From: UTCFX2 sp002050125
GTDB taxonomy: Bacteria > Chloroflexota > Anaerolineae > Anaerolineales > UBA4823
NCBI GenBank assembly: GCA_027494035.1
Contig: JAOSJQ010000001.1
Coordinates: forward strand, 2,914,001-2,978,000
Reading direction: 5' to 3'
DNA length: 64,000 nucleotides
Shown: in pieces, positions 1 through 9,623 of the stretch
How the letters are laid out: every line of letters begins with the position of its first letter
How positions within the stretch are numbered: the stretch's first letter is position 1
The notes under the pieces: generated by a model
The model's input: only the letters and a program-made list of their open reading frames with translations
Database searches by the model: none
Told to the model about the DNA's origin: nothing
Position numbers and translations under genes: made by a program

Positions 1-837
1 ATGATGCCGGTGATGGTGTTATAGACCAGCAGCAAACCCAGGATGAGCGAGAGCGCTCCCAGCACGCCCATCAAAAAGAACAAACCGTCAATTTGATCTT
101 GAAAGAAGTGTTTGTTGGGGTCAGCAATTAAACGCCCCGATTCCGAACCCATCTTGAGCAGGCGGTCTTCGAGCTGGTCTGCCAGTTGAGTGACCGCGGT
201 TTTGTCCCACACGGGCGCTTTGACCAGCAGCCGCCCATAACCTGTTTCGCCGGTCAGGTATTCATAATAATCGCGGCTGACGTAGAATTGAGCGGTTCCG
301 CCAAAAGTGGCGGGGTTGGTGAGTTGGTCGTAGACCTTGCCGCGGGTCTGAACTCGGTATTCGCGGTGGTTTACCCGCAGCGTCACCACGGCGCCGTCGG
401 GGATGCCATAGGCGAGCGCGTCCTGCCCGTTGGCGGCGACGCGGGCTTCGGGGCCAGCCGCCTTCCAGAAGCTCGAGCTTGTTCATGTTTTGGTCGCGGT
501 AATCGTTGCGGGCGGTCAACCCGCCGGTGCGCCATTCGTCTTCCGGTTTCAGCTTCCATTCGATGGAGGCGCTGCTAAAGCCTTCGATCTCCGCCACGCC
601 GGGGGTGTGCGCCAGCGTGATCAGATCGTCCTCGGAGATCGGCGGGTAGACGAAGATGTTGATCATCGCCGGGTTCATGCGCATCCAGATCTCCTGCATG
701 CCCGGCACGATCAGGTTGCGGGTGCCGAGGATCATCCCGATCGCGGCAGAGCCAATCCCAATGATCAGCATCACCTGCAGCGTGCGGACTTTGTTCACCC
801 ACAGATCGCGCAAGATTTTGTACTTCAGACTGCCCAT
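1..837 (-). CDS. ABC transporter permease, MacB/FtsX type (partial, frameshifted)
   Basis: N-terminal part of an FtsX/MacB-family permease, cut by the left window edge. From the ATG at 837 it reads MGSLKYKILRDLWVNKVRTL, then a hydrophobic segment (VMLIIGIGSAAIGMILG) and a long extracytoplasmic region (MacB periplasmic core type). A second membrane segment (LFFLMGVLGALSLILGLLLV) lies near base 50. The frame breaks in the ggggcc run at about 447-454: upstream it reads LELLEGGWP, and one frame over it continues EARVAANGQDALAYGIPDG as a normal permease, so a one-base indel is the simplest reading. The ATPase gene starts just upstream on the same strand, so the pair is probably co-transcribed as an exporter of lipids, peptides or drugs. 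The substrate cannot be told. Confidence 0.8.
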
Positions 838-874
838 AAGCTGCTCGATTCCCAGCCGGCGCGGAAACGCGCGT

Positions 875-1621
875 TTAGTAACCCGTCCAGGTGATTTCGC
901 CCACGAATTCATCGCGGGCGATGCGCCCGTCCACGATCTCCACCACGCGCGGCACCCGGCGCGCAAGCTCTTTGTCGTGCGTCACGATCAGGAGCGTTTT
1001 TCCCGCTTCGACCAACTGCTCGAACAGGTCGAAAACGTCCATGGCGGTGCGCTGGTCCAGGTTGCCGGTCGGCTCGTCCGCCACCAGCAGGTCTGGGTCG
1101 TTTGCCAGGGCGCGGGCGATAGCAGCGCGCTGCTGCTGTCCGCCGGAGACCATGCCCGGCAGTTTGTTTGCCTGGTCGTCCAAACCGACGGTTGCCAGCA
1201 GGCTCATGGCGCGCTCTTTGCGCTCGCGCGGCGCGTATTTGCGGGCAAAATCCATCGGCAGCATGACGTTTTGCAGCAGCGTTAGCGCCGGCAGCATCTG
1301 GAAGAACTGAAAGACGATCCCCACGTGCTGACCGCGCCAGGCGGCAAGCTGGTTCTCGCTCATACGGTGCACTTCCCGCCCGGTGACGATCACCTCTCCG
1401 CGGGTGGGGCGGTCGATGCCGGTGATCATGTTGAGCAGGGTCGATTTTCCGTTGCCGGAGGGACCGACAATCGTGACGAACTCGCCGTTGGCGATCTCGA
1501 ACGAGACGCCCTTCAACACGGTTACCTCGCCGCCGCCCACCGGGAAGGTTTTGACGACCTCCTTCACCTGGACGACAGGCGGGTTGCCGTTTTTTCCGTT
1601 TCCACCATGTTCGTTTGGCAT
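875..1621 (-). CDS. ABC transporter ATP-binding protein, MacB/LolD family
   Basis: A 248-residue nucleotide-binding subunit energising the adjacent FtsX-type permease. Motifs in order: Walker A GPSGNGKST (Asn where Ser or Cys is usual), the Q-loop region, ABC signature VSGGQQQR, Walker B LLVADEPT and the H-loop IVTHD. The length and the residues DEPTGNLD after Walker B are typical of the MacB/LolD/FtsE group. The start is the ATG at 1621, preceded by AAGGAG at a good distance. The permease begins 38 bases after the stop, consistent with a two-gene operon. Confidence 0.93.
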   Translation of the reverse strand: MPNEHGGNGKNGNPPVVQVKEVVKTFPVGGGEVTVLKGVSFEIANGEFVTIVGPSGNGKSTLLNMITGIDRPTRGEVIVTGREVHRMSENQLAAWRGQHVGIVFQFFQMLPALTLLQNVMLPMDFARKYAPRERKERAMSLLATVGLDDQANKLPGMVSGGQQQRAAIARALANDPDLLVADEPTGNLDQRTAMDVFDLFEQLVEAGKTLLIVTHDKELARRVPRVVEIVDGRIARDEFVGEITWTGY

Positions 1622-1661
1622 GGTTTACTCCTTGCGCTGACCGTTCGATTCGCCGGCTGGG

Positions 1662-2912
1662 TCAGCTTTGCGAGCGCGGCCGGTTGATCGACCAGATCAG
1701 TTCGAGCTGGGGTTGATAAGTCTGGCGGTCGTACATCCCCTCGACATCGACGGTCTTGATGCCGGCGGCTGCGGCTTGCAGATCCACGTCGCACCACATC
1801 TTGTCCTGCACGAAAGCGGCAAGCCGCCCGGTTTTGCCTTCGGCAAGCAGGCGGGCGGCGGTGAGGGCAAAGTTGGCTGCGCCAAGCAGGTCCTGCCCAT
1901 CGGGCGGACCGGTGCGCAGCAGGTAGGTGAGCGATTGCAGGAAGACTTCCTCGCCGGTGATGTGCGCCATGAGCTGTGCGGCGATCATCCCGCTGCCCAC
2001 CAGGCTGTGATAGCCGTCCAGCGCCTCCTGGGTCAGTTTTCCGGACGGCTCGGCGGGGGGCGTCTCGCCCTCGGGCAGCTGGGCGAGTTCGGGGAGGCTG
2101 TCGGGCGCCAGCAAGCGCGCGTATCGCTGAACTGGCTCCAGGGCGGGACGCGCGCCGTTGCAGACCAGCAAGACCGCGTAATTGGCGGGCGTTTGGCGCT
2201 TATCCTGTGTGAGCAGGTAAGCCAACTGATCGGGGATGTACTCGACTTCGGGGATCAGCACGCGGTCCACGCCCGAAAGCAAGCCCATCAGCAGGGCGCT
2301 GTAACCGGATTTGGCGGCGAACGTCTCCAGCACCACGAGCTGTTCGCGCGACCCCGCCAGCGCCCGCAGTTCATGGATGAACGCCACGCCGCGCATCAAG
2401 CCCGTGCTGAACCCGAGCGTGTAATCCGTCCCAAGGATGTTGTTGTGGATGGTCTTTGGGATGGCGATGATTGGCACGCCCAAACGGCTGAGGTGCGCCG
2501 CAAAATGGAGCGTGTCGTCGTCGCCGATCACGATGAGCGCCTGGTAGCCCAGCCGCTCGATCGCCTGCGCGATGTGCCCGGTCAGGTCAAGGGGTTCGGG
2601 CGTTTTTGCGCGCAGATATTCTGGCGCGAGCGCCCGCGGCGTGCGGCGCGGATCCAGGCGGGAGGAATGCAGGAAAGAGCCGGGGGTGCGGTCGATCGGG
2701 CGGACGGTGTTTTTAGTCAGCTCGATAAAACGGTCGCTGTAGGTTGACGGGCTGGCGGGGTTGTAGTGGATCAGCCCTTCCCAGCCCTTGCGAATGCCGA
2801 TCGGCTCGAAGCCCAGGTCAATGGAGCGATAGACCAGGCTTTTCAAGCACATGTTTAAACCCGGGACATCGCCTCCGCCGATCAAAATTCCAACGCGTTT
2901 GGTGGCAGCCAT
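1662..2912 (-). CDS. 6-phosphofructokinase family protein with divergent catalytic loop
   Basis: A 416-residue PFK (PfkA superfamily) homologue. The ATG at 2912 is chosen because GAGGAG lies just upstream; an in-frame extension to 2975 lacks a site. Family landmarks are a glycine-rich start (GILIGGGDVPGLN), VIGDDDTLHFAAHL corresponding to the GGDGS/GGDDT phosphate-donor loop, and IPKTIHNNILGTDYTLGF corresponding to PGTIDND/PKTIDND. The Asp after Ile, the catalytic base in characterised PFKs (Asp127 in E. coli), is His here, and the second Asp is Asn. The MGR substrate motif is also absent (FAAKSGY). The Asp in the donor loop resembles PPi-dependent enzymes. The fold assignment is secure but ordinary fructose-6-phosphate phosphorylation is uncertain; a regulatory or altered-substrate role is possible. 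Confidence 0.75.
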   Translation of the reverse strand: MAATKRVGILIGGGDVPGLNMCLKSLVYRSIDLGFEPIGIRKGWEGLIHYNPASPSTYSDRFIELTKNTVRPIDRTPGSFLHSSRLDPRRTPRALAPEYLRAKTPEPLDLTGHIAQAIERLGYQALIVIGDDDTLHFAAHLSRLGVPIIAIPKTIHNNILGTDYTLGFSTGLMRGVAFIHELRALAGSREQLVVLETFAAKSGYSALLMGLLSGVDRVLIPEVEYIPDQLAYLLTQDKRQTPANYAVLLVCNGARPALEPVQRYARLLAPDSLPELAQLPEGETPPAEPSGKLTQEALDGYHSLVGSGMIAAQLMAHITGEEVFLQSLTYLLRTGPPDGQDLLGAANFALTAARLLAEGKTGRLAAFVQDKMWCDVDLQAAAAGIKTVDVEGMYDRQTYQPQLELIWSINRPRSQS

Positions 2913-3015
2913 AGGATTCTCCTCACGACCTATATCTGTTATACGAAAAAAGAGCAAACAAGTTTCCCGCGGCAATCCCGCGGCAATCTAATTGGCGAAC
3001 CTAAAAACCGCCGAG

Positions 3016-4572
3016 CTAATACAGGCTGACGCCGATCCAGCTCATCAGGCTGATGAGCGCAATCAGGATGGCGATATAAGCCGCGAGCCGGCGCAGCACT
3101 TCGCCTTCTTTGCCGGTCATGCCGGCGGTCGAGCAGCCCACGACCACCTTGGCTGGCGCGGCGGTCGAAGCCAGCGCTCCGCCGGAGGATTGGGCTGCCA
3201 GAATGATCGCCGGCGGCAGGCTCAGCAGCAAGGCGGTCTTGAGCTGGAGCGCCCCAAAGACCACGTTCGAGTTGGTGTTGCTGCCGGTCATGATCGCCCC
3301 GATTGCGCCGATCCAGGGGGCGACGAGCGGGAAAACCGCGCCAAAACTGTCTGCCAAACCGCGCGCCAGGGTGAAGGTCATGCCGGTCAATTCCATCACT
3401 TGCGAGAGGGCGATCATCGACACGATGCTCACGCTGGAGGTCATCACCCGCTGCAGCGTGCCGCCCAGCACCCGCCGGAGCGACCCGGGCTGGTAGCAGC
3501 CAAACCTCAGGTAGACCAGGTAGGAGATCGCGGCGGCGTAAAACAGCAAACTGCCGGTATGGGCGAAAAGGTTGATCGAGCGCCCCGCGCCGGGGGGCGT
3601 GATAAAGCCGGTCGCGCTGCGAATCTCGGGGAAGTCGAAGTGCAGGATGACCGGGCTCAAGAACGCTTTCAAAGCCGGGATGAGCTGGACGCTCAGCGTG
3701 ACAATAATAATGATGACGTAGCTGGAAACCGCGATGAGCACCCGGCGCCACTCGACTTGGGCTTCCGGCGCGGGATCGGTTTCAGCCGCGGCGCGGCGGG
3801 AGGCGCGCGGCGCGACCAGCCTGAGGACCAGCGGCGTGACCAGCAGACCCGCCAGCCCTGCCACAAAAGTGGCGATGTTCCAGGCGCCCGCCAGCACCAC
3901 CAGAAATTGGACCGTTCCCATGACGACTCCCCAGATCAACGACGGCAGCCACAGGCGGCGCACGCCCGCCCAGCCCTCCATCGAATGGGCTGCCATCACG
4001 CCGATGAGCGGGCAAGTCAGGCTCAAGAAGAGCGAGGCGGGCGGTCCGAGCGTTTCTGCCGGCAGGCTCGTCGCCGCCATGAGCGCCTGGAAGGACGAAC
4101 CCATCGAGCCGAGCGTGACGCCCCAACTGTGACCCAACGAGGGCACCACCACGGCGGCGAGCGGCGGCAGCCCGATGCCGATCAGCAGCGGGGCGGTGAC
4201 TGCCACCGGCACGCCGAACCCGCCCACGCCTTGCAGGAAGGAGGCAAACACCCAGCCGATGATGAGGGCTTGCATGCCGCGGTCGAGGGTGAGGCGCGGC
4301 AAAGCCTGTCCGATGATGCGGATCGCGCCGGCTTCATCGGCGACGCGGTACAGCAGGAAAGCCGCCCAGATGATCAACAGCACGTCGAGCGAGAAGAGCA
4401 GCGCCCTGGCATGCGCATAGGCAAGCAGTTCGGGCGTCGCGCCAAAAAAGAGCCAGGCGATGACCACGCCCGCCAGATAACCCGCCGCGCCCGCCTGCGC
4501 CGCGCTCCAGCGCCGCCCGACCATCAGGTACAAAATCAGCAAGATAGGCGATAGCGCCAAAAAGAAATTCAT
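3016..4572 (-). CDS. lctP: L-lactate permease, LctP family
   Basis: A 518-residue, almost entirely hydrophobic protein of the LctP/LldP family, which moves lactate or glycolate across the membrane by proton symport. Family-like stretches include FASFLQGVGGFGVPVAVTAP in the first half and the conserved MTGSNTNSNVVFGALQ late in the protein, followed by GCSTAGMTGKEGEVLRR near the end. The start MNFFLALSP (4572) overlaps the stop of the CPBP gene upstream by four bases, suggesting translational coupling. No lactate dehydrogenase or LldR-type regulator is adjacent, so the substrate rests on family membership. Confidence 0.9.
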   Translation of the reverse strand: MNFFLALSPILLILYLMVGRRWSAAQAGAAGYLAGVVIAWLFFGATPELLAYAHARALLFSLDVLLIIWAAFLLYRVADEAGAIRIIGQALPRLTLDRGMQALIIGWVFASFLQGVGGFGVPVAVTAPLLIGIGLPPLAAVVVPSLGHSWGVTLGSMGSSFQALMAATSLPAETLGPPASLFLSLTCPLIGVMAAHSMEGWAGVRRLWLPSLIWGVVMGTVQFLVVLAGAWNIATFVAGLAGLLVTPLVLRLVAPRASRRAAAETDPAPEAQVEWRRVLIAVSSYVIIIIVTLSVQLIPALKAFLSPVILHFDFPEIRSATGFITPPGAGRSINLFAHTGSLLFYAAAISYLVYLRFGCYQPGSLRRVLGGTLQRVMTSSVSIVSMIALSQVMELTGMTFTLARGLADSFGAVFPLVAPWIGAIGAIMTGSNTNSNVVFGALQLKTALLLSLPPAIILAAQSSGGALASTAAPAKVVVGCSTAGMTGKEGEVLRRLAAYIAILIALISLMSWIGVSLY

Positions 4573-5488
4573 GATGAACTCCGCGTGATGGATTCCCCGG
4601 CGATTTTCCGGGGGCGCGTGAAAAGGTAAACGCCCAGCGCGCCGAGGGCGAGGGCGGGCAGCAGCGCCAAACCCGCCTCCGGACCAAATGCGCCGCCCGT
4701 GAACAGTTCGGGTCCGTTCACCTGGGGATGGATCAGCCGCAGGGTTTCCATCCCGCTGACCGGGAAACCGAAGACCGCTCCTTCGAAGAAGTTCCACCCG
4801 ATGTGCAGCCCGATCGCCAGCCAGAGCCGCCCGCTGCGCAGATAGGCGTAGGCAAACAACAAACCCGCCAGCAAAATGCCCAGCAGCGCTATCGCCGAAG
4901 CGTGGGGGTTGGCGAAGTGCGCCAGGCTGAACGCCGCGGTCGAAAGAGCCACGCCCCAACCCAGGTTCAGCCCGGCGCGCAGGTTTTGCAGCAGGTAGCC
5001 GCGGAAATACAGCTCCTCCTGCCAGCCGGTGGCGGTAAACCCCGCCAGCAGCGCCAGCGTGGTCAGCAGCGGGCGCCAGCCGAGCGCCTCATTCGCCTGA
5101 GTCGGGCGGAGGCTGAGCCAGCCCGCCCCCATTCGATGACGAAAACCAGCAGCAGCATCGCCCCGGCGAGCAGAAAGCCCGCCAGCAGGTCCGCGCCGGC
5201 GCGCCGGTCGAGCTGCAAGCCCAGGCTGCGGATCGAGCGCCGGTCGAGCCAGCGCCGGCAAACAAACACCGCCGCGGTCACCGCGATCAGCGCGGCGAAA
5301 CCCGCTGCAATCATCTGGTTCGCGCCAAATGCGGTGTTTGGCGCTTCGATCAGCAGCAGCAAGAGGACGATCGGCAGGCTGATCGCCTGGATCAGCAGCG
5401 CATTGATCAACACCCGCCAGCCCGCCCGCAGGCGCGCTTCGTTGGGAGAGATCAGGATGTGGGCGAGCAGGCTGCGGTTTTGGTTCAT
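4569..5488 (-). CDS. CPBP-family intramembrane metalloprotease (frameshifted)
   Basis: Membrane protein of the CPBP (CaaX protease/bacteriocin-processing, Abi) family. It starts at the ATG at 5488 (MNQNRSLLAHILIS). Several hydrophobic segments surround the motifs EELYFRG, FSLAHFAN and HIGWN, which supply the Glu, His and Asn ligands of this glutamic-type intramembrane protease. The frame breaks in a run of five C at 5126-5130: one frame ends VIEWG and the next resumes AGWLSLRPTQANEALGW. Restoring one base gives a normal-length protein of about 305 residues. The stop overlaps the lctP start. The natural substrate is unknown. Confidence 0.82.
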
Positions 5489-5571
5489 GACGAATGCGGC
5501 TATCCCGTTCCTTTTTAGCGGACGGCGAACCGGGTATGATGAGCGAGCGGATCGGGCGAACCCCTGCGGGT

Positions 5572-5796
5572 CTACCAGGGCGGGTTGAGCAGGAAGACGG
5601 CTGCCAGCGCCGTGCAGGAGCAAATGCACGCGAGCAGCACCATAAAGACGCCGATCACGCTGATATAGGCGAGCCGCTCATACTGGCGCGCCGGCTCGGG
5701 CGCGAAGGCGGATCGCTCGGTTTCATGCGCCGCCGCGATCATCTCTTGCGCATGATCTGCTTGGGGATCGGATGTGGAAGAGCTGGTTTTAGCCAT
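5572..5796 (-). CDS. small single-pass membrane protein, unknown function
   Basis: A 74-residue protein starting MAKTSSSTSDPQ, with GGAGAG ten bases upstream of the ATG. The N-terminal two thirds is polar and rich in Ala, Glu and Gln. The C-terminal third (LAYISVIGVFMVLLACIC and on to AAVFLLNPPW) is one long hydrophobic segment with a CICSC cluster. No family was recognised. It lies upstream of the CPBP protease in the same orientation and may be co-transcribed. Confidence 0.6.
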   Translation of the reverse strand: MAKTSSSTSDPQADHAQEMIAAAHETERSAFAPEPARQYERLAYISVIGVFMVLLACICSCTALAAVFLLNPPW

Positions 5797-5836
5797 GGTT
5801 CTCTCCTATTTCCGAAATATTATACCCCACCCGTTG

Positions 5837-5881
5837 CCCTCCCCAAATCGAGCGGGCAAAACTCGCTCGATTTGGGGAGGG
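5837..5881. repeat. perfect 18-bp inverted repeat in a divergent promoter region
   Basis: Arms at 5837-5854 and 5864-5881 are perfectly complementary around a 9-base loop. The arm contains CCCCAAATCGAGCG. It lies between two diverging genes, so it is not a terminator for either. A REP-like or small palindromic mobile repeat, or a regulatory cruciform, would fit. Confidence 0.6.
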
Positions 5882-5964
5882 GTAGCCCGTATTTTCACCG
5901 CTCCTACCGCGTCAGAGATTTTTATTTGGCTTCTTTTCCGCCCGTCGTTCCTATGGTAGACTGA

Positions 5965-8463
5965 ATGCCGGAAACGGATGACCGTCCGGACGCTGTGAAC
6001 GCCCGGGCGGGTTCTCGCATGGACGAAAAAACCTTAGCCACGCTCGAATTTCCGAAAATCCTGGACCGCCTGGCGGGTTACTGCGCGTTTCCCGCCTCGG
6101 TCGAAAAGGCGCGCCTGCTGCGCCCTTCAGACGACGCTTTCGAAGTGCGCCGGCGGCTGGCGGAGACGAGCGAGGCGGTGCGTCTGCTCACCACCCATCC
6201 CGACCTCAGCGTGGGCGGAGTGCGCGATGTGCGCCAGCAGGTCGATCTGGCGCGCCACGCTGGGGTGTTGGCGCCAAACGAACTGCTGGATGTCAAGTCC
6301 ACGCTGGCGGCAGCCCGCACGTTGAGCCGCACCTTTGCGCGGTTGGAGTATCAACACCCGCTGCTGTTCGAACTCATCCAGCAGTTGCCGGCGCCCACCG
6401 GGCTGGTGGATGCGATTTCGCGCGTGCTTTCCGACCACGGCGAGATCCTGGACGGCGCCTCCGAGCGGCTGCGCGCGGTGCGCGGCGAGCTGCGCGTGGT
6501 GCACGACCGCTTGGTGGGGCGGCTGCAGAAAATGGTCGGCGACCCAAAAAACGCCCCCTACCTGCAGGAAGCGCTGATCACCCAGCGCGACGGGCGTTAC
6601 GTGCTGCCGCTGCGGGCGGAATTCAAGGGGCGCATCCGCTCGATTGTCCACGACCAGTCATCGTCCGGCGCGACGCTGTTCGTAGAGCCGCTGGCGGTGG
6701 TGGAAATGAACAACCAGTACCGCGAACTGCAGCTCGAGGAGCGCGATGAAGAGCGGCGCATCCTGGCTGAGCTGTCTTTGCGGGTGGCTGAGCACGGTGA
6801 AGCGATTCTGGGGGTGGTCGAAGTGGTCGCCGCGCTCGACCTGATCCTGGCGCGGGCGAAGTACGCCGAGGACCTGCGCGCCAGCCAGCCGAACGCGCTG
6901 GCGTTCAACCCAGCGAGCCAAACGGCGGGGCGGGCAGGGCGTGAAAACGCGGTCATCCGGCTGATCCAGGCGCGCCACCCGCTGCTCGACCCGCAAACGG
7001 TGACGCCGATCGACGTCGAACTGGATGCGGACACGTTTGCGCTGGTGATCACCGGTCCAAACACCGGCGGCAAGACCGTCGCGCTCAAAACGGTGGGCTT
7101 GCTGGCGCTCATGGCGCAAGCCGGGCTGCACATTCCAGCGCACAGCGGGTCGGAACTCAGCGTTTTTGCCAAGATCTACGCCGATATCGGCGACGAGCAG
7201 TCGATCGAGCAGTCGCTTTCGACCTTTTCGGGGCACGTGAACAACATCGTGCGCATCTTGGATGAGGCGGACGAGCGCGCGCTGGTCATCCTCGACGAAC
7301 TGGGCGCCGGCACTGACCCGCAGGAGGGTTCGGCGCTGGCGCGCGCCATCTTGAGCCACCTGGTCGAGCGCCACATCACCACGCTGGTGACCACCCATCA
7401 CCCCGAACTCAAAGCGTTTGCGCACGCCACCCCGGGCGTGGTGAACGCCAGCGTCGAATTCGACATCGAGACGCTGCGCCCGACCTACCGGCTGACGATC
7501 GGGCTGCCGGGGCGTTCGAACGCGCTGGCGATTGCCAGCCGGCTGGGCATGCCGGAGGCGATCATCGCCGCGGCGCGCGCGGAAATCGCCCCCGACGATC
7601 TGCGCGCTGGGGGTCTGCTGGATGAGATCCACCGTCAGCGCGACCTGGCGCGTCAGAGCCGGGCTGAAGCCGAGCGGGCGCGCCAACAGGCGGAGGAGTT
7701 GCACCGCGAGTTGGCGGACCGCCTGGATCGAATTGAAGACGAACGCCGTCAGGCGCTGGAGCAAGCCCGCCAGGAGGCGCAGCGGCAGCTCGAGGATTTG
7801 AAGGGGGAGCTGGCGGAGCTGCGACGCAAGCTGCGGCAAGCCCGCCAGCCGCTCGAGGCGCTCAAAGAAGTCGAACAAGAAATCGAACGGCTCGCGGAAG
7901 ACGTGGAAGCGCCAGTCGAACCGGCGCAGCCGAAGCACGGTCCAGGGATGCGCAAGCTCGAAGCGCAGCGGCGCCGGGCGATCCGCGCCGGGGATCGGGT
8001 GGTGGTGCGCAGCCTGGGCGCCCAGGGCGTGGTCGTTTCGCTCGGGAGGGACGAAGCCGAGGTGTCGGTGGGGATGCTGCGGCTGCGCGCCGCGCTCTCC
8101 GACTTGCAGCTTGCCGACCAGAAGGAAAGCCTTGAGCCTACCAGGGAGGGGGCGCGCAACGCCGCGGATCTGACCCAACCCCGCGCCAGCGGTAAAAAAG
8201 CAGGGCGCGCGCCCGAGGCGGCGCCGCGGATGGAACTGGATTTGCGCGGACTGCGCGCCGACGAAGCCGAGCAGGCGCTGGAGCGTTACCTCGATGCGGC
8301 GTATTTTGCGGGGATGCCGTTTGTGCGCATCATCCACGGCAAAGGCACTGGCAAGCTGCGCGACACCGTCCGGCGAGCGCTCAAATCTCATCCGCAGGTG
8401 CTGTCCTTCGAGGGCGGCGAAGAGCTAGAAGGCGGCGAGGGCGTCACCGTCGTCAAGTTCTAA
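5965..8463 (+). CDS. mutS2: DNA mismatch repair-like ATPase/endonuclease MutS2
   Basis: An 832-residue MutS2, close to the usual family length. MutS2 binds branched DNA and stalled or collided ribosomes and restrains homologous recombination. The core/lever region fills roughly residues 20-330. Walker A is GPNTGGKTVALK near 363, STFSGHVNNIVRIL follows, and Walker B is LVILDELGAGTDPQEGSALA near 441. A charged Arg/Glu/Gln-rich coiled coil spans about 530-640. A C-terminal Smr nuclease domain (MELDLRGLRADEAE, later RIIHGKGTGKLR) occupies about 755-832. The alternative ATG at 6019 (MDEKTLATLEF) matches the usual family N-terminus better; neither start has a strong ribosome site. Confidence 0.95.
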   Translation: MPETDDRPDAVNARAGSRMDEKTLATLEFPKILDRLAGYCAFPASVEKARLLRPSDDAFEVRRRLAETSEAVRLLTTHPDLSVGGVRDVRQQVDLARHAGVLAPNELLDVKSTLAAARTLSRTFARLEYQHPLLFELIQQLPAPTGLVDAISRVLSDHGEILDGASERLRAVRGELRVVHDRLVGRLQKMVGDPKNAPYLQEALITQRDGRYVLPLRAEFKGRIRSIVHDQSSSGATLFVEPLAVVEMNNQYRELQLEERDEERRILAELSLRVAEHGEAILGVVEVVAALDLILARAKYAEDLRASQPNALAFNPASQTAGRAGRENAVIRLIQARHPLLDPQTVTPIDVELDADTFALVITGPNTGGKTVALKTVGLLALMAQAGLHIPAHSGSELSVFAKIYADIGDEQSIEQSLSTFSGHVNNIVRILDEADERALVILDELGAGTDPQEGSALARAILSHLVERHITTLVTTHHPELKAFAHATPGVVNASVEFDIETLRPTYRLTIGLPGRSNALAIASRLGMPEAIIAAARAEIAPDDLRAGGLLDEIHRQRDLARQSRAEAERARQQAEELHRELADRLDRIEDERRQALEQARQEAQRQLEDLKGELAELRRKLRQARQPLEALKEVEQEIERLAEDVEAPVEPAQPKHGPGMRKLEAQRRRAIRAGDRVVVRSLGAQGVVVSLGRDEAEVSVGMLRLRAALSDLQLADQKESLEPTREGARNAADLTQPRASGKKAGRAPEAAPRMELDLRGLRADEAEQALERYLDAAYFAGMPFVRIIHGKGTGKLRDTVRRALKSHPQVLSFEGGEELEGGEGVTVVKF

Positions 8464-8482
8464 ATTTAGCCGCTCCCTCCTG

Positions 8483-8511
8483 TTGTCCCTCAACCGATAT
8501 TGTGCTAAGAT
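8483..8511 (+). promoter_or_regulatory. candidate sigma-70 promoter for the SH3 lipoprotein
   Basis: TTGTCC at 8483-8488 and TAAGAT at 8506-8511 with a 17-base spacer, each matching four of six consensus bases. It lies 57 bases upstream of the lipoprotein ATG. Confidence 0.35.
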
Positions 8512-8567
8512 TCTGAGGGGAAGCGCCCCCACGCGGGTTTTCGGCGTTTTCTCAAAGGAGCGAAGCG

Positions 8568-9539
8568 ATGTTCAAACGACCCAGTCAGATCTATGCGGGA
8601 ATGTGGTTTTTGATTTTTCTGCTTGCGCCGGTTCTGAGCGCTTGCAACTTTTCGCCCTCCGGGGCAGCCGAGGACGAGAACGCGATCCAGACCGCCGCCG
8701 CGGCGACGATCGCAGCCGCCGGACAGCAGCAAACGATCGACGCGCTGCAAGCCAAGTTAACCAGCCAGGAACTCACGCTGCAAGCGCCCAGCGTCACGCC
8801 GGCGCCTTCGGATACGCCCCCGCCCACCGAAGCGCCGCCTCCGCCGACAGCGCCTCCGGCGACGCTGGAACCGCTTCCGACCCAACCGCTTGAACCGCCG
8901 CCTCCCCCGCCGCCGCCTGCGGCGCTGATGCTCACCGCCAACGTCGAGACTCGCTGCCGTCAGGGACCCAGCACGGCGTTCCAGGTCGTCAGCTTCATTC
9001 TGGTCGGTCAGCAGGCGGAGATCATTGGCAGGAACCCCGAAGCCACCTGGTGGCTGATCCGCGACCCGCAGGGCAAATTCGGCAACTGCTGGGTGTGGGG
9101 CGAAACGACCCAACCGCTGGGCGATCCCAGCGGCGTGCCGGTCGTCCAGCCGCCGCCGCCGCCCACCACCCCGCCGCAAACGAGCTTTTCGGCGGCTTTT
9201 GACAACCTGCACATCTGCGGCGGCGTTGCCCACCTGACGTTCGCCGTGAGCAACCTGGGCAACCTGCCGTTCCAATCGTCCAACATCACGATTATGGACG
9301 TGACCAACGGGGTCGGCTTGGCTGGACCAGAAAGCAGCAACAATCCGTTTGTGACCAGTCCAAACGGCTGCCCGCCCGGTTTGACAGCGCTGCCGGGGGG
9401 CGCCACCGCCTGGGTCACCAAAGGGATCGGGATGCTGCCAGCTTCTGGGACGCGCGGGCGCGGCATCATCGTGCTTTGCACGCTGCCCAACCTGGCGGGC
9501 GTGTGCGTGGAGCAGCGCGCCAACTTTAGATTTCCGTAG
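8568..9539 (+). CDS. lipoprotein with SH3-like domain and proline-rich linker
   Basis: A 323-residue predicted lipoprotein. The signal peptide ends in a lipobox (VLSAC, Cys near residue 26). A Gln/Ala-rich helical stretch follows, then a Pro/Thr-rich linker (about residues 65-120). A bacterial SH3-like segment at about 122-180 contains TRCRQGPSTAFQVV and GNCWVWGE. A C-terminal beta-rich domain (about 200-323) has four Cys that could pair. The start is fixed by AAGGAG before the ATG. Proteins of this build are common in Chloroflexota and probably act at the cell surface; no enzyme motif is seen. Confidence 0.75.
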   Translation: MFKRPSQIYAGMWFLIFLLAPVLSACNFSPSGAAEDENAIQTAAAATIAAAGQQQTIDALQAKLTSQELTLQAPSVTPAPSDTPPPTEAPPPPTAPPATLEPLPTQPLEPPPPPPPPAALMLTANVETRCRQGPSTAFQVVSFILVGQQAEIIGRNPEATWWLIRDPQGKFGNCWVWGETTQPLGDPSGVPVVQPPPPPTTPPQTSFSAAFDNLHICGGVAHLTFAVSNLGNLPFQSSNITIMDVTNGVGLAGPESSNNPFVTSPNGCPPGLTALPGGATAWVTKGIGMLPASGTRGRGIIVLCTLPNLAGVCVEQRANFRFP

Positions 9540-9623
9540 AAAGAGAGAAACGTGACAAATGTTCTGATTCTCCCCCGATATTTGGCACATGACAGGCGTC
9601 AGGCGGATGAGTAGAATGGATTT

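Noticed and set aside
3016..4959. An in-frame extension of lctP to 647 residues
   Set aside because: The extra N-terminus is the CPBP gene read in another frame. The real start MNFFLALSP overlaps the CPBP stop.
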